NCBI RefSeq assembly: GCF_900102495.1
Contig: NZ_FMVQ01000007.1
Span: 100,989 to 164,988, forward strand
Length of the DNA: 64,000 nucleotides
Direction of reading: 5' to 3'
Origin: Nitrosospira sp. Nl5
GTDB lineage: Bacteria; Pseudomonadota; Gammaproteobacteria; Burkholderiales; Nitrosomonadaceae
Shown here: positions 47,509 to 57,796 of the stretch, piece after piece
Position numbering within the stretch: the stretch's first letter is position 1
Layout: each line of letters begins with the position of its first letter
The notes under the pieces: model-generated
The model's database searches: none
What the model was told of the DNA's origin: nothing
The model's input: the letters and a program-made list of their open reading frames with translations, nothing else
Made by a program: the position numbers and the translations under genes

Positions 47509-48341
47509 TGGCACTGGTTAAAGTCAAGCCGACTTCTCCTGGCCGCCGTGCCGTCGTCAAGGTGGTCAATTCCGGTTTGCACAAGGGCGCGCCTTACGCC
47601 AGACTTGTAGAGAAGCAAAATCATACCGCCGGGCGCAATAACAATGGCCAAATTACCACGCGACACATGGGTGGGGGCCATAAGCAGCATTATCGCATGG
47701 TGGATTTTCGACGTAACAAGGACGGCATTATTGCCAAGGTCGAGCGACTGGAATACGATCCAAACCGCAGTGCCAATCTGGCGCTATTGTGTTATGTCGA
47801 TGGCGAGCGTCGCTATATCATCGCACCAAGTGGAGTTGTCGCCGGAATGCAGTTGATGAGTGGCGTGGACGCGCCAATCAAGAACGGTAATGCATTGCCG
47901 TTACGCAATATCCCGGTAGGTAGCACCATTCATTGCGTCGAGATGATGCCCGGCAAGGGCGCACAGTTGGCCCGCTCGGCTGGTACGTCGGTGCAACTTC
48001 TTGCGCGCGAAGGCGATTACGCGCAGTTGCGTTTACGCTCCGGAGAAATTCGCAAGGTACATGTGAACTGCCGCGCCACCATTGGCGAGGTCGGCAACGA
48101 GGAGCATAATCTGCGCTCCATCGGCAAAGCAGGTGCACAACGCTGGCGCGGTATCCGGCCGACAGTACGCGGTGTCGTGATGAATCCGGTAGACCATCCA
48201 CATGGCGGTGGCGAAGGTAAAACTGCGGCCGGACGCCATCCGGTCAGCCCGTGGGGAACACCTGCCAAGGGTTTCCGCACCCGCGCCAACAAGCGCACTG
48301 ACGGCATGATCGTACGTCGTCGTTATTCAAAAAAGGGATAG
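47508..48341 (+). CDS. rplB: 50S ribosomal protein L2
   Basis: This 277-residue protein is essential for subunit joining and peptidyl transfer. The [20 protein letters not shown] and C-terminal [14 protein letters not shown] motifs are intact, including the histidine implicated in catalysis. One-base overlap with rplW (TAATG). Confidence 0.98.
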   Translation: MALVKVKPTSPGRRAVVKVVNSGLHKGAPYARLVEKQNHTAGRNNNGQITTRHMGGGHKQHYRMVDFRRNKDGIIAKVERLEYDPNRSANLALLCYVDGERRYIIAPSGVVAGMQLMSGVDAPIKNGNALPLRNIPVGSTIHCVEMMPGKGAQLARSAGTSVQLLAREGDYAQLRLRSGEIRKVHVNCRATIGEVGNEEHNLRSIGKAGAQRWRGIRPTVRGVVMNPVDHPHGGGEGKTAAGRHPVSPWGTPAKGFRTRANKRTDGMIVRRRYSKKG

Positions 48342-48347
48342 TAAATC

Positions 48348-48638
48348 ATGGCACGTTCCGTAAAAAAGGGCCCATTTGTCGACTTGCACCTGATAGCCAA
48401 GGTGGAAGCCGCGCGTGCAACCAGCGACAAGCGTCCTATCAAAACCTGGTCGCGTCGCTCAACCGTTCTGCCGGATTTTATCGGCCTGACTATCGCCGTG
48501 CACAATGGCAAGCAGCACGTTCCGGTATATGTTACCGAGAACATGGTAGGACACAAGCTTGGGGAGTTTTCCCACACCCGTACCTTTAAGGGACACTCGG
48601 GCGACAAGAAAGCAGCGTCGGCTGGCTCGAAGAAATAG
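48348..48638 (+). CDS. rpsS: 30S ribosomal protein S19
   Basis: This 96-residue protein begins [20 protein letters not shown] and contains the signature [19 protein letters not shown]. It sits in the 30S head near S13. Six bases after rplB. Confidence 0.97.
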   Translation: MARSVKKGPFVDLHLIAKVEAARATSDKRPIKTWSRRSTVLPDFIGLTIAVHNGKQHVPVYVTENMVGHKLGEFSHTRTFKGHSGDKKAASAGSKK

Positions 48639-48649
48639 GAGCGATTAAC

Positions 48650-48997
48650 ATGCAAACAACTGCTGTATTGCGCGGAGTTCGATTGTCCGAACAGAAGGGA
48701 CGGCTCGTCGCCGATCAGATTCGAGGATTGCCGGTGGACCGTGCACTTAATCTGCTTGCCTTCAGCCCAAAGAAGGGTGCCGTCATCATTCGTAAACTGC
48801 TGGAATCTGCCATTGCCAATGCTGAACACAACGATGGCGCGGACATAGACGAATTAAAAGTATCAACAATATATGTGGATCGCGGGCCATCAATGATGCG
48901 GACCAGTGCGCGTGCCAAGGGGCGCGGCAATCGCATTGTCAAGCCAACCTGTCACATTCTTCTTACTGTCGGCGACAAAACCGGCGCCAAAAAATAA
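48650..48997 (+). CDS. rplV: 50S ribosomal protein L22
   Basis: This 115-residue tunnel protein has [20 protein letters not shown] at the start and the extended hairpin loop [19 protein letters not shown], where macrolide resistance changes occur in other species. GGAG precedes the ATG. Confidence 0.97.
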   Translation: MQTTAVLRGVRLSEQKGRLVADQIRGLPVDRALNLLAFSPKKGAVIIRKLLESAIANAEHNDGADIDELKVSTIYVDRGPSMMRTSARAKGRGNRIVKPTCHILLTVGDKTGAKK

Positions 48998-49014
48998 GGA
49001 TAGGCGAAAGTATT

Positions 49015-49917
49015 ATGGGACAAAAAATACATCCGACAGGTTTCCGGCTTTCCGTGCTGAAAAACTGGTCATCGAAATGGTACGCGAACCGAAAGAATTT
49101 CCCCGGAATGCTGAATGAAGATATCAAGGTACGAGAATATCTGAAAAAGAAACTGGCGCATGCATCGGTAGGGCGTGTGATTATCGAACGGCCCTCCAAG
49201 AATGCGCGTATCACGATATACAGTTCGCGTCCTGGTGTTGTGATCGGCAAGAAAGGCGAAGACATCGAAGTTCTGCGGGGTGCGTTGCAGAAGCTCATAG
49301 GTGTTCCGGTTCACGTAAATATCGAGGAAATCCGCAAGCCTGAAATCGACGCACAGCTGATTGCCGACAACATCGCGCAACAATTGGAAAAGCGTATTAT
49401 GTTCCGCCGGGCTATGAAACGTGCGATGCAGAACGCCATGCGTTTGGGTGCCCAGGGCATCAAAATCATGAGCGCCGGACGATTGAATGGTATCGAAATT
49501 GCCCGCACTGAGTGGTACCGTGAAGGACGTGTGCCACTCCACACGTTGCGTGCCGATCTCGATTATGGCACTTCGGAAGCCAAGACCACCTATGGCGTCA
49601 TCGGAATCAAGGTATGGGTGTTCAAGGGTGAAGTCATTGGTCGAAATGACCAGCCCGCGACGGCAATTCCCCCGATGCAAGCGCCGGGTCCGATTGGTGA
49701 ACCCGAGAAAAAGCGCCCTGCCAGAAAACCGGCATCAAGCATAACCAAGGTCGCGGCAGGAGCAAAGCCGGCTGCGAGAATCGAGGCCAACACTGAAACC
49801 AGGATCAACGAAAAGAAAGTTGGCAAGAAGCCTGAAAGCGCGATTGAGGAAGCGACGACCAAAGCCGCGATGAAAAAGACAGTGAAGCCAGGAGCAAAAG
49901 ATGCAGCAGCCAGCTAG
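49015..49917 (+). CDS. rpsC: 30S ribosomal protein S3, with long disordered C-terminal extension
   Basis: This 300-residue protein, compared with 233 in E. coli, has an intact KH domain ([16 protein letters not shown]) and standard S3 end ([14 protein letters not shown], about residue 206). The final 80 or so residues are Ala/Lys/Pro-rich and repetitive ([40 protein letters not shown]), with no recognisable domain. S3 forms the mRNA entry channel. It overlaps rplP by 17 bases. Confidence 0.96.
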   Translation: MGQKIHPTGFRLSVLKNWSSKWYANRKNFPGMLNEDIKVREYLKKKLAHASVGRVIIERPSKNARITIYSSRPGVVIGKKGEDIEVLRGALQKLIGVPVHVNIEEIRKPEIDAQLIADNIAQQLEKRIMFRRAMKRAMQNAMRLGAQGIKIMSAGRLNGIEIARTEWYREGRVPLHTLRADLDYGTSEAKTTYGVIGIKVWVFKGEVIGRNDQPATAIPPMQAPGPIGEPEKKRPARKPASSITKVAAGAKPAARIEANTETRINEKKVGKKPESAIEEATTKAAMKKTVKPGAKDAAAS

Positions 49918-50317
49918 AACGAAATACCGCAAACAACAAAAAGGCCGTAATAAGGGGATTGCTACCCGCGGTGCCAAGGTCAGTTTCGGTGAGTATGGAC
50001 TCAAGGCGATTGGACGCGGGCGTTTGACTGCGCGGCAGATTGAAGCCGCACGACGTGCGATGACTCGCCACATAAAACGCGGTGGGCGGATATGGATCCG
50101 CATTTTTCCTGATAAACCAATTTCCCACAAACCAGCCGAGGTGCGGATGGGAAATGGCAAGGGAAATCCGGAGTACTTCGTGGCGGAAATTCAACCCGGT
50201 AAAATGTTGTATGAAATGGACGGTGTTGACGAGGTGCTGGCGCGACAAGCGTTCCGCCTGGCTGCCGCCAAGCTTCCGATCCAGACCACATTTGTTATCC
50301 GACAAGTAGGCGGTTAA
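49901..50317 (+). CDS. rplP: 50S ribosomal protein L16
   Basis: This 138-residue protein begins [20 protein letters not shown] and carries the conserved [22 protein letters not shown] arginine that is 3-hydroxylated in some species. It contacts A-site tRNA. The start lies inside rpsC, behind GGAG. Confidence 0.97.
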   Translation: MQQPARTKYRKQQKGRNKGIATRGAKVSFGEYGLKAIGRGRLTARQIEAARRAMTRHIKRGGRIWIRIFPDKPISHKPAEVRMGNGKGNPEYFVAEIQPGKMLYEMDGVDEVLARQAFRLAAAKLPIQTTFVIRQVGG

Positions 50318-50319
50318 TT

Positions 50320-50520
50320 ATGAAAACGAAAGTCAATGAACTACATGCCAAGAATCCGGCGCAACTGCAGCAGGAGCTGCTGGAGCTCCTGAAGGCCCAG
50401 TTCGGCCTGCGTATGCAGCATGCAACCCAGCAGCTAGGCAACACCAATCAGTTGCGTAATACGCGCCGGGATATTGCGCGCGTAAGAACTATTCTTAGCC
50501 AAAAAGTGAAGCAGTCATGA
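50320..50520 (+). CDS. rpmC: 50S ribosomal protein L29
   Basis: This 66-residue two-helix protein is near the tunnel exit: [20 protein letters not shown] and the [19 protein letters not shown] signature. Two bases after rplP, and its stop overlaps rpsQ (ATGA). Confidence 0.96.
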   Translation: MKTKVNELHAKNPAQLQQELLELLKAQFGLRMQHATQQLGNTNQLRNTRRDIARVRTILSQKVKQS

Positions 50521-50783
50521 GTGAAGCTAATTTAAGCCGTACTCTCATCGGAAAAGTGGTGAGTGATAAGATGAACAAGACCATTACCGTTCTGGTCGAG
50601 CGTAAAGTTAAGCATCCGCTCTATGGCAAAATCATGGTTCGCTCGAAAAAGTATCATGTCCACGATGAGAATAATCAATTTCATCCGGGCGATATGGTAA
50701 TCATTGAGGAATGTCGGCCTCTTTCCAAAACAAAAGCCTGGCGCGTAACCAAGTTGATAGAGAAGGCCGTACAGTTTAGTTGA
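50517..50783 (+). CDS. rpsQ: 30S ribosomal protein S17
   Basis: This 88-residue primary 16S-binding protein has [20 protein letters not shown] and [19 protein letters not shown]. It is the last gene of the S10 operon; a promoter follows for the spc operon. Confidence 0.97.
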   Translation: MSEANLSRTLIGKVVSDKMNKTITVLVERKVKHPLYGKIMVRSKKYHVHDENNQFHPGDMVIIEECRPLSKTKAWRVTKLIEKAVQFS

Positions 50784-50814
50784 GCAGCAAATCAGACTAA
50801 CCGGTTTTGTTTGC

Positions 50815-50843
50815 TTGTTTTCCTGATGGGACGACTGTATAAT
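50815..50843 (+). promoter_or_regulatory. spc-operon promoter candidate
   Basis: TTGTTT at 50815-50820 and a perfect TATAAT at 50838-50843 are spaced 17 bases apart in the 199-base gap before rplN. E. coli also starts its spc operon here. Confidence 0.6.
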
Positions 50844-50982
50844 CTGCCCTCCTTAATCTTCTGATTTTCAGACGTTTAATTTTTTGCCGCAGATCGTCGG
50901 CGGCGCCACAACCCCGAACGGGTTCCAATACTATCCGCGCGCTCAGATTTGGCCTGGAAAAGTTGGAGAGAGTGAGTAAATA

Positions 50983-51351
50983 ATGATTCAAATGCAATCT
51001 ATTCTGCAGGTCGCCGACAATACGGGTGCACGTTTAATCATGTGCATCAAAGTCCTGGGCGGCTCAAAACGGCGCTATGCCGGTATTGGTGATGTGATTA
51101 AGGTCAGCATCAAGGATGCGGCGCCGCGGGGGCGTGTGAAGAAAGGCGAAATATATAACGCTGTGGTAGTGCGTACCGCTAAAGGAGTGCGTCGTGCCGA
51201 CGGTTCGCTGATCAGGTTCGATGGCAACGCCGCCGTGCTGCTGAATGCCAAGCTGGAGCCGATTGGTACTCGCATTTTTGGCCCGGTTACGCGTGAACTG
51301 CGTAATGCGCGTTTCATGAAAATCGTTTCGCTTGCGCCGGAAGTGCTGTAG
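50983..51351 (+). CDS. rplN: 50S ribosomal protein L14
   Basis: This 122-residue protein begins [20 protein letters not shown], the usual start, and forms an inter-subunit bridge. GGAGAG precedes the ATG. It opens the spc operon after a 199-base untranslated stretch. Confidence 0.97.
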   Translation: MIQMQSILQVADNTGARLIMCIKVLGGSKRRYAGIGDVIKVSIKDAAPRGRVKKGEIYNAVVVRTAKGVRRADGSLIRFDGNAAVLLNAKLEPIGTRIFGPVTRELRNARFMKIVSLAPEVL

Positions 51352-51372
51352 GCGCGCGATAAGGGAGTCACT

Positions 51373-51690
51373 ATGCGAAAAATAAGGAAAGGGGATGACG
51401 TTATCATCATCACCGGTAAAGACAAGGGCAAACGCGGTACAGTGTTGCGTATGGTAGATGCCGACTTGGTAGTGATCGAGGGAGCCAATAAAGTCAAGAA
51501 GCATCAGCGGCCCAATCCGAATAAAGGAGCGGCGGGCGGAATTATTGAGATGGAGAAGCCTATTCAAATTTCCAATGTGGCGATTTTTAATCCGGCCACA
51601 CAGAAGGCCGACCGAGTCGGGATCAAGATTCTGGAAGACAAGCGCAAAGTACGTTATTTCAGATCGAATGGCGAGCTGCTTGACGCCTAA
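51373..51690 (+). CDS. rplX: 50S ribosomal protein L24
   Basis: This 105-residue assembly initiator has a KOW motif at the start ([20 protein letters not shown]). Normal length (E. coli 104). AAGGGAG precedes the ATG. Confidence 0.96.
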   Translation: MRKIRKGDDVIIITGKDKGKRGTVLRMVDADLVVIEGANKVKKHQRPNPNKGAAGGIIEMEKPIQISNVAIFNPATQKADRVGIKILEDKRKVRYFRSNGELLDA

Positions 51691-51708
51691 GAGGGTAAAG
51701 AGGGGAAT

Positions 51709-52248
51709 ATGGCGCGTTTACAGGAATATTATCGTAATACCGTAGTGAAACAGCTGATGCAGCAATTTGATTACAAGTCGGTGATGGAAGTGCCACGTAT
51801 TCGCAAGATTACGCTGAATATGGGCGTGGGCGAAGCGGTGGCCGATAAGAAAATCATGGACAACGCCGTCGGCGACATGCAAAAAATTGCCGGTCAAAAG
51901 CCGGTGGTGACCAAGGCAAAAAAATCGATTGCCACCTTTAAGGTGCGCGATGGCTATCCAGTCGGTTGCATGGTGACATTGCGTCGTGTTCGCATGTATG
52001 AATTTCTGGATCGCTTGGTAAGCGTGGCGATCCCCCGCATTCGTGATTTTCGTGGTATTTCCGGCAGAGCCTTTGATGGGCGCGGCAATTACAATATGGG
52101 CATAAAGGAACAAATTATTTTCCCCGAAATCGAATATGACAAAATCGACGCGCTGCGTGGAATGAATATTACAATCACCACCACCGCGAAAACGGACGCG
52201 GAAGCCAAGGCGTTGCTGGCAGCGTTCAAATTTCCCTTCAAAAATTGA
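51709..52248 (+). CDS. rplE: 50S ribosomal protein L5
   Basis: This 179-residue protein binds 5S rRNA and P-site t[23 protein letters not shown] and [18 protein letters not shown] are conserved. The same length as in E. coli. Nine bases precede rpsN. Confidence 0.97.
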   Translation: MARLQEYYRNTVVKQLMQQFDYKSVMEVPRIRKITLNMGVGEAVADKKIMDNAVGDMQKIAGQKPVVTKAKKSIATFKVRDGYPVGCMVTLRRVRMYEFLDRLVSVAIPRIRDFRGISGRAFDGRGNYNMGIKEQIIFPEIEYDKIDALRGMNITITTTAKTDAEAKALLAAFKFPFKN

Positions 52249-52257
52249 GAGAACAGG

Positions 52258-52563
52258 ATGGCTAAAGTAGCTGTAATTAACCGCGACCTGAAACGTCGGG
52301 AGACTGTAAAGAAATTTGCCGCGCAGCGCGCTGAGTTATTCATTATTATCAACGATGCCAAAATGAGTGATGAGGAGCGGCATTCCGCCAGGATCAAGCT
52401 GCAGATGTTGCCTCGCAACGCAAGTCCTGTGCGGCTGCGCAATCGTTGCGCGTTGACTGGCCGTCCCCGTGGCGTATATAGCAAATTTGGCCTGGGTCGC
52501 GGCAAGCTTCGCGATATAGCCATGAACGGCGAAATCCCCGGTATGACAAAGGCCAGTTGGTGA
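52258..52563 (+). CDS. rpsN: 30S ribosomal protein S14, zinc-free type
   Basis: This 101-residue long-form S14 has the C-terminal [20 protein letters not shown] but only one cysteine of the zinc ribbon, so it is the zinc-independent (C-minus) form. It is followed by an unusual 154-base gap before rpsH. Confidence 0.97.
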   Translation: MAKVAVINRDLKRRETVKKFAAQRAELFIIINDAKMSDEERHSARIKLQMLPRNASPVRLRNRCALTGRPRGVYSKFGLGRGKLRDIAMNGEIPGMTKASW

Positions 52564-52577
52564 TAAGGAAGGTATTT

Positions 52578-52721
52578 ATGGGTCCGTTTGAATATTTAAA
52601 ATGCCGGACGAAACCCAGTCATATTTCAGGGAGCGGGTCCAATATGATGAATGCAAGTAGCTTCAGAAATGGCGTATTAGCTTGTTATAAAAATTGGATT
52701 GCCAGAGGTGCCCCTAGATGA
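52578..52721 (+). CDS. Possible 47-residue leader protein ahead of rpsH
   Basis: In the gap between rpsN and rpsH, an open frame begins with ATG at 52578 and reads [20 protein letters not shown] before ending WIARGAPR. An AAGGAAGG ribosome binding site sits at 52565-52572, five bases from the ATG, better than that of rpsH. The TGA stop overlaps the rpsH ATG as ATGA. No membrane segment or known domain is seen. It may be a coupling peptide for S8 synthesis, or simply a decayed sequence. I do not recognise it. Confidence 0.4.
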   Translation: MGPFEYLKCRTKPSHISGSGSNMMNASSFRNGVLACYKNWIARGAPR

Positions 52722-53113
52722 GTATGAGTGACCCCATCGCTGACATGCTGACGCGAATACGTAACGCGCAGCTCTCGGAAAAGACCTCCGTCGTGATGCC
52801 TGCTTCCAAGCTGAAAGCAGCCATCGCCCAAGTATTAAAGGATGAAGGCTATGTCGATGATTTTGCGGTTCATCAAGCCGACGGAAAGCCGGTATTGGAT
52901 ATCAGTCTGAAGTATTATGCCGGCCGGCCCGTAATCGAAAAAATCGAGCGCGTAAGCCGTCCCGGTCTGCGTATATATAAAGCCAGTAAAAAGCTTCCTG
53001 ATGTGATGAACGGTCTGGGCGTAGCAATCGTTTCGACTTCCAAGGGTGTAATGACCGAGCGAAAGGCGCGCGCCAGCGGTGTTGGCGGCGAAGTGTTATG
53101 TATAGTGGCCTAA
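52718..53113 (+). CDS. rpsH: 30S ribosomal protein S8
   Basis: This 131-residue protein begins [20 protein letters not shown] and ends with the [19 protein letters not shown] signature. S8 binds 16S helix 21 and in E. coli represses the spc operon. Its own ribosome binding site (AGAGG) is weak and distant, and its start overlaps the 47-codon frame. Confidence 0.97.
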   Translation: MSMSDPIADMLTRIRNAQLSEKTSVVMPASKLKAAIAQVLKDEGYVDDFAVHQADGKPVLDISLKYYAGRPVIEKIERVSRPGLRIYKASKKLPDVMNGLGVAIVSTSKGVMTERKARASGVGGEVLCIVA

Positions 53114-53124
53114 AGGTATAGAAA

Positions 53125-53658
53125 ATGTCTCGAGTAGGTAAAAATCCTGTACCAGTTCCCGCAAACGTCGAGGTAAATCTGTCGGCTTCAGAAGTATCGG
53201 TTAAAGGGCCATTGGGTACGTTACGGCGCAACCTTGTATCGGATATCTCCATTGAGCGTGACGGCAATAACCTGCTGGTAAAGGCGACTAATGATTCCAA
53301 GCATGCAAACGCGATGTCCGGTACAATGCGCGCGCTGCTGGCTAACATGGTCCACGGAGTGACCAATGGCTTTGAGAAAAAGCTGACGCTGGTAGGTGTG
53401 GGCTATCGCGCGCAGGCAGCCGGGGAAGTTCTTAACCTGACATTGGGATTTTCTCATCCGGTCGCCCATAGAATGCCCGAGGGCGTGAAAGCGGAAACGC
53501 CAAGCCAGACCGAGGTTCTTGTGAAGGGCATAGATAAGCAGCAAGTCGGCCAGGTGGCGGCGGAAATACGGGCTTATCGCAGGCCGGAGCCTTATAAGGG
53601 CAAGGGCGTGCGCTACGCCGACGAAGTCATCGTAATGAAAGAAACCAAGAAAAAATAA
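53125..53658 (+). CDS. rplF: 50S ribosomal protein L6
   Basis: This 177-residue protein has two L6 domains; the C-terminal signature [20 protein letters not shown] lies near the sarcin-ricin loop. The same length as E. coli. Eleven bases after rpsH. Confidence 0.97.
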   Translation: MSRVGKNPVPVPANVEVNLSASEVSVKGPLGTLRRNLVSDISIERDGNNLLVKATNDSKHANAMSGTMRALLANMVHGVTNGFEKKLTLVGVGYRAQAAGEVLNLTLGFSHPVAHRMPEGVKAETPSQTEVLVKGIDKQQVGQVAAEIRAYRRPEPYKGKGVRYADEVIVMKETKKK

Positions 53659-53669
53659 CTGGGGTAGCT

Positions 53670-54026
53670 ATGCCGAATCCGATAAAAGCCCGTTTGCGCC
53701 GTGCGCGCCGTACCCGTGCCAAGATCGCCGAATTGAAGGCGGTGCGTTTAGCGGTGCATCGCAGTAATTGCCATATCTATGTGCAACTGATAGATGGTGC
53801 CGCGGGTAAGGTGTTGACCAGCGCATCCACACTGGAACCGGAGTTGCGCAAAGAGTTGCCCAACGGCGGGACAATTGCCGCCGCGGCTGCTGTTGGTAAG
53901 CGCGTTGCTGAGAAGGCCCGAGGCCTGGGTATCGAGACGGTTGCGTTTGACCGCTCGGGTTTCAAGTATCATGGACGCGTCAAGGCATTGGCCGAGGCAG
54001 CGCGTGAGCATGGCCTCAAATTCTAA
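53670..54026 (+). CDS. rplR: 50S ribosomal protein L18
   Basis: This 118-residue 5S rRNA-binding protein has an arginine-rich start ([20 protein letters not shown]) and an end [21 protein letters not shown]. It starts 11 bases after rplF. Confidence 0.96.
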   Translation: MPNPIKARLRRARRTRAKIAELKAVRLAVHRSNCHIYVQLIDGAAGKVLTSASTLEPELRKELPNGGTIAAAAAVGKRVAEKARGLGIETVAFDRSGFKYHGRVKALAEAAREHGLKF

Positions 54027-54040
54027 GCGAGGAATAGATA

Positions 54041-54583
54041 ATGGCTAAAATGCAAGGAAGAATGCAGGGAAAGGTACCCCAAGGCGACGACCGTGGCGAT
54101 GGTCTCAAGGAAAAAATGGTGGCGATCAACCGCGTTACTAAGGTGGTCAAAGGTGGACGCATCCTCGGTTTTGCCGCGCTGACCGTGGTTGGAAATGGAG
54201 ATGGAAGCGTTGGCATGGGCAAGGGGAAATCCCGCGAAGTGCCGGTTGCAGTCCAAAAGGCGATGGATGAGGCGCGCCGCAAAATGATCAAAGTGAATCT
54301 CAAGAACGGTACCCTGCATCATCCGGTTATAGGCAGGCACGGTGCCGCCAAAGTGTATATGCAACCCGCTTCCGAGGGGACCGGCATCATTGCTGGAGGT
54401 CCAATGCGTGCAATATTTGAAGTGATGGGCGTACACAATATTCTGGCGAAGTGTATCGGTTCAACCAATCCCTATAACGTGGTGCGCGCTACTCTGCACG
54501 GCTTGCAGGCGATGAACTCTCCGGCGGAAATTGCAGCCAAACGCGGCAAGAGCGTAGAAGAAATCATGGGGCTGGCAAAATGA
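54041..54583 (+). CDS. rpsE: 30S ribosomal protein S5
   Basis: This 180-residue protein has the double-stranded RNA-binding-like motif [20 protein letters not shown] and the [20 protein letters not shown] loop. The N terminus is about 13 residues longer than in E. coli. Its stop overlaps rpmD (ATGA). Confidence 0.97.
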   Translation: MAKMQGRMQGKVPQGDDRGDGLKEKMVAINRVTKVVKGGRILGFAALTVVGNGDGSVGMGKGKSREVPVAVQKAMDEARRKMIKVNLKNGTLHHPVIGRHGAAKVYMQPASEGTGIIAGGPMRAIFEVMGVHNILAKCIGSTNPYNVVRATLHGLQAMNSPAEIAAKRGKSVEEIMGLAK

Positions 54584-54768
54584 CCGGAAGCGCAAAAAAA
54601 ATCAAGGTAACTTTGATCAAGAGCCTCATTGGGACCAAGCGGTCACATCGTGCAACCGTACGTGGATTGGGACTGCGCGGAATTAACAGTAGCGCCGAAC
54701 TGGAAGATACTCCAGCAGTGCGAGGTATGATCAAGAATGTTTATTATCTGGTTAAGAGTGAGGCATAG
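54580..54768 (+). CDS. rpmD: 50S ribosomal protein L30
   Basis: This 62-residue protein has [20 protein letters not shown] and [19 protein letters not shown]. The stop ends directly at the rplO start. Confidence 0.96.
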   Translation: MTGSAKKIKVTLIKSLIGTKRSHRATVRGLGLRGINSSAELEDTPAVRGMIKNVYYLVKSEA

Positions 54769-55200
54769 ATGCAGCTGAATTCCATTAAACCGGCTACCGG
54801 CGCCAAGCGCTCCAGGCGGCGCGTGGGACGCGGCATCGGTTCCGGCCTTGGCAAGACTGCGGGACGCGGTCATAAGGGACAGAAATCCCGGGCTGGGGGA
54901 TTTCACAAAGTGGGTTTCGAAGGCGGGCAAATGCCTCTGCAGCGTCGCCTGCCCAAGCGCGGTTTTGTTTCCCCCTCCAAAAAAGGCGTCGCTGAAGTGC
55001 GGTTGTCTACGCTGGGAAAACTGTCGGGAGATACAATCGATATCCTGGTTTTGAAGCAGGCGGGGGTCATTCCCGGATCGGCTTTGACGGCTAAGGTAAT
55101 ACTTTCCGGGAAGATCGAGCGCGCGGTGAAATTGCAGGGGATTGCGGCAACCAAGGGTGCGAAAGCCGCTATTGAAGCGCTTGGCGGCAGTATTGAGTAA
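54769..55200 (+). CDS. rplO: 50S ribosomal protein L15
   Basis: This 143-residue protein has the glycine-rich N-terminal extension ([20 protein letters not shown]) and the [18 protein letters not shown] motif. It abuts rpmD with no gap. Confidence 0.97.
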   Translation: MQLNSIKPATGAKRSRRRVGRGIGSGLGKTAGRGHKGQKSRAGGFHKVGFEGGQMPLQRRLPKRGFVSPSKKGVAEVRLSTLGKLSGDTIDILVLKQAGVIPGSALTAKVILSGKIERAVKLQGIAATKGAKAAIEALGGSIE

Positions 55201-55217
55201 GTTCAAGAGGACAAAGA

Positions 55218-56546
55218 TTGGCCGCTAACGAATCGCTGCGAGGACTCTCCGGAAAACTTGGTGACTTGAAACGTCGTCTTTGGTTTTTGTTGCTCGCGTT
55301 GATTGTCTATCGTATCGGTGCGCATGTTCCGGTACCGGGTATTGATCCGGTAGTGCTGAAAGATTTGTTCGAGTCGCAGCAGGGTGGCATTCTCGGCATG
55401 TTCAACATGTTTTCGGGAGGCGCGCTTTCCCGTTTTTCGATTTTTGCTTTGGGGATTATGCCGTATATTTCGGCTTCGATCATTATGCAGTTGGGGACAG
55501 TGGCATTTCCCTACTTGGAAGCGTTGAAAAAAGAAGGGGAGTCCGGGCGCAGAAAGATCACTCAGTATACCCGCTATGGCACCTTGGGACTGGCGCTGGT
55601 ACAGGGTTATGGAATATCCATCGCCTTGCAGTCCCAGGCCGGACTGGTAATCGAGCCTGGACCGATGTTCCTGTTGACAACGGTAATAACGCTAGTCACC
55701 GGCACGATATTTTTGATGTGGCTGGGAGAGCAGATTACTGAACGTGGCATTGGGAACGGTATATCTCTGATAATTTTTGCCGGCATTGCCGCTGGACTCC
55801 CCAGCGCAATCGGAGGCACGCTCGAACTGGTGCGAACCGGCGCCATGCATTTCCTGGTGGCACTGGGGATTTTTCTGGCAGCAACGGTGGTCACAGCCTT
55901 CGTAGTCTTCGTCGAGCGCGGTCAGCGCAAGATACTGGTGAACTATGCAAAACGCCAGGTGGGGCGGAAGGTTTATGGTGGCCAGAGTTCGCATCTGCCG
56001 CTGAAGCTTAATATGGCCGGAGTGATTCCACCGATTTTTGCCTCCAGCATCATATTATTTCCGGCTACGTTGGCGGGGTGGTTTGCCAGCGGCGAATCGA
56101 TGAATTGGTTAAAAGACATAAGCGGTGCGCTATCTCCAGGTCAGCCGGTTTATGTGATTATGTATGCGGCGATGATCATATTTTTCTGTTTCTTTTATAC
56201 CGCGCTGGTATTTAATCCCAGAGAAACCGCGGAAAATCTGAAGAAAAGTGGCGCCTTCATTCCTGGCATCCGTCCCGGTGATCAGACCGCCCGATATATT
56301 GAGCGCATCATGCTCCGGCTTACCTTGGCAGGGGCGATTTATGTGACGCTTGTATGCTTGCTGCCGGAGTTCCTGATCTTGAAATGGAATGTGCCGTTTT
56401 ATTTCGGCGGGACTTCGTTGCTGATTATTGTTGTGGTAACCATGGACTTCATGGCTCAGGTACAGGCTCATATCATGTCTCACCAATACGAAAGTCTATT
56501 GAAGAAGACTAATTTCAAGGGCGGCGGCGGATTGCCGGCAAGATAG
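55218..56546 (+). CDS. secY: Preprotein translocase subunit SecY
   Basis: This 442-residue channel protein has ten membrane segments. It starts at a TTG behind AAGAGG; no ATG fits. [11 protein letters not shown] and [14 protein letters not shown] are the two SecY signatures. It forms the translocation pore with SecE (encoded at 26808). It is the last but two gene of the spc operon. Confidence 0.97.
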   Translation: MAANESLRGLSGKLGDLKRRLWFLLLALIVYRIGAHVPVPGIDPVVLKDLFESQQGGILGMFNMFSGGALSRFSIFALGIMPYISASIIMQLGTVAFPYLEALKKEGESGRRKITQYTRYGTLGLALVQGYGISIALQSQAGLVIEPGPMFLLTTVITLVTGTIFLMWLGEQITERGIGNGISLIIFAGIAAGLPSAIGGTLELVRTGAMHFLVALGIFLAATVVTAFVVFVERGQRKILVNYAKRQVGRKVYGGQSSHLPLKLNMAGVIPPIFASSIILFPATLAGWFASGESMNWLKDISGALSPGQPVYVIMYAAMIIFFCFFYTALVFNPRETAENLKKSGAFIPGIRPGDQTARYIERIMLRLTLAGAIYVTLVCLLPEFLILKWNVPFYFGGTSLLIIVVVTMDFMAQVQAHIMSHQYESLLKKTNFKGGGGLPAR

Positions 56547-56567
56547 CTAGCTGCATTCAAGGATAGG

Positions 56568-56786
56568 ATGGCCAAGGAAGAAACGATACAAATGCAAGGC
56601 GAGATACTGGAAACATTGCCCAACGCGACGTTCCGTGTCAAGCTGGAAAACGGGCACGTGGTGCTGGGGCATATTTCCGGCAAGATGCGCATGCATTACA
56701 TTCGGATTTTACCGGGTGACAAAGTAACGGTAGATTTGACGCCGTACGATTTAAGCAGGGCGAGAATTACGTTTCGCGCCAAATAG
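56568..56786 (+). CDS. infA: Translation initiation factor IF-1
   Basis: This 72-residue S1-like domain protein begins [20 protein letters not shown] and ends with [20 protein letters not shown]. It occupies the ribosomal A site during initiation. GATAGG-type spacing places the ATG 21 bases after secY; infA here is normal for betaproteobacteria, whereas E. coli keeps it elsewhere. Confidence 0.97.
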   Translation: MAKEETIQMQGEILETLPNATFRVKLENGHVVLGHISGKMRMHYIRILPGDKVTVDLTPYDLSRARITFRAK

Positions 56787-56803
56787 CAGAAGAGGAAACG
56801 CAA

Positions 56804-56917
56804 ATGAAAGTATTGGCATCAGTAAAAAAGATTTGCCGTAATTGCAAAATTATTCGGCGTAACCGCGTGGTGCGGGTGATTTGTACAGATCCAAGGCATA
56901 AGCAGCGCCAGGGTTGA
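56804..56917 (+). CDS. rpmJ: 50S ribosomal protein L36, zinc-binding form
   Basis: This 37-residue protein reads [20 protein letters not shown] and ends with [11 protein letters not shown]. The zinc ribbon residues Cys11, Cys14, Cys27 and His32 are all present, so it is the zinc-dependent (C-plus) form. AGAGGAAACG precedes the ATG, 17 bases after infA. Confidence 0.95.
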   Translation: MKVLASVKKICRNCKIIRRNRVVRVICTDPRHKQRQG

Positions 56918-56971
56918 TCAAATAGGGCAAGGGCGCTTGGTAATTAAAATTTTTTTGTAGGGAAAAATCGT

Positions 56972-57349
56972 ATGGCCCGTATCGCTGGAGTAAATATTCC
57001 GAATCATCAGCATGCCGAAATCGCGCTGACCTCGATTTACGGTATAGGCCGGGCCCGCGCGCGGGAAATTTGTGCGGCAGCCGGAATTTCCCCGTCCGCC
57101 AAGATCAAAGATATCACCGATGTACAAATGGATAAACTGCGGGACCGAGTTGCCAAGTTCGCGGTGGAAGGCGACTTGCGGCGTGAAGTTTCGATGAATA
57201 TTAAACGCTTGATGGATCTCGGTTGCTACCGTGGATTGCGTCATCGGCGTGGTTTGCCGGTACGGGGTCAGCGTACCCGCACGAATGCCAGAACCCGAAA
57301 AGGACCACGCAAGGCAGTTCGGTCATCCAGCGCAAAGGCAGCAAAATAA
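56972..57349 (+). CDS. rpsM: 30S ribosomal protein S13
   Basis: This 125-residue protein begins [20 protein letters not shown], with [12 protein letters not shown] and the basic tail [20 protein letters not shown]. It contacts the P-site tRNA and large subunit. It opens the alpha operon. Confidence 0.97.
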   Translation: MARIAGVNIPNHQHAEIALTSIYGIGRARAREICAAAGISPSAKIKDITDVQMDKLRDRVAKFAVEGDLRREVSMNIKRLMDLGCYRGLRHRRGLPVRGQRTRTNARTRKGPRKAVRSSSAKAAK

Positions 57350-57396
57350 ATAATATCTGATAGCAACTGAACCGTAGCGCAAAGGAACAATTACAC

Positions 57397-57786
57397 ATGG
57401 TAAAAGCAGCCACGCGGGTACGCAAGAAGGTCAAGAAGAATGTAGCAGAGGGCATCGCCCACGTTCATGCTTCCTTTAATAACACTATCGTTACGATCAC
57501 CGACCGGCAAGGTAATGCCTTGTCATGGGCGACTTCTGGCGGCGCCGGTTTTAAGGGGTCGCGCAAAAGCACTCCCTTCGCTGCTCAGGTAGCGGCCGAG
57601 CAGGCAAGCAAGGTCGCGCAGGAATGCGGGGTGAAGAATCTGGAAGTGCGTATCAAAGGCCCTGGTCCGGGGCGCGAATCTGCGGTGCGAGCGTTGAACG
57701 CAGCAGGCTTTAAAATCACCAGCATTTCGGACGTGACGCCGGTTCCGCATAATGGGTGCCGCCCACCGAAGAAACGCCGTATTTAA
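57397..57786 (+). CDS. rpsK: 30S ribosomal protein S11
   Basis: This 129-residue platform protein has [19 protein letters not shown] and ends [11 protein letters not shown], as in E. coli and of identical length. The Asn-Gly near the end is the usual isoaspartate site. Confidence 0.97.
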   Translation: MVKAATRVRKKVKKNVAEGIAHVHASFNNTIVTITDRQGNALSWATSGGAGFKGSRKSTPFAAQVAAEQASKVAQECGVKNLEVRIKGPGPGRESAVRALNAAGFKITSISDVTPVPHNGCRPPKKRRI

Positions 57787-57796
57787 GGAGTAGACT

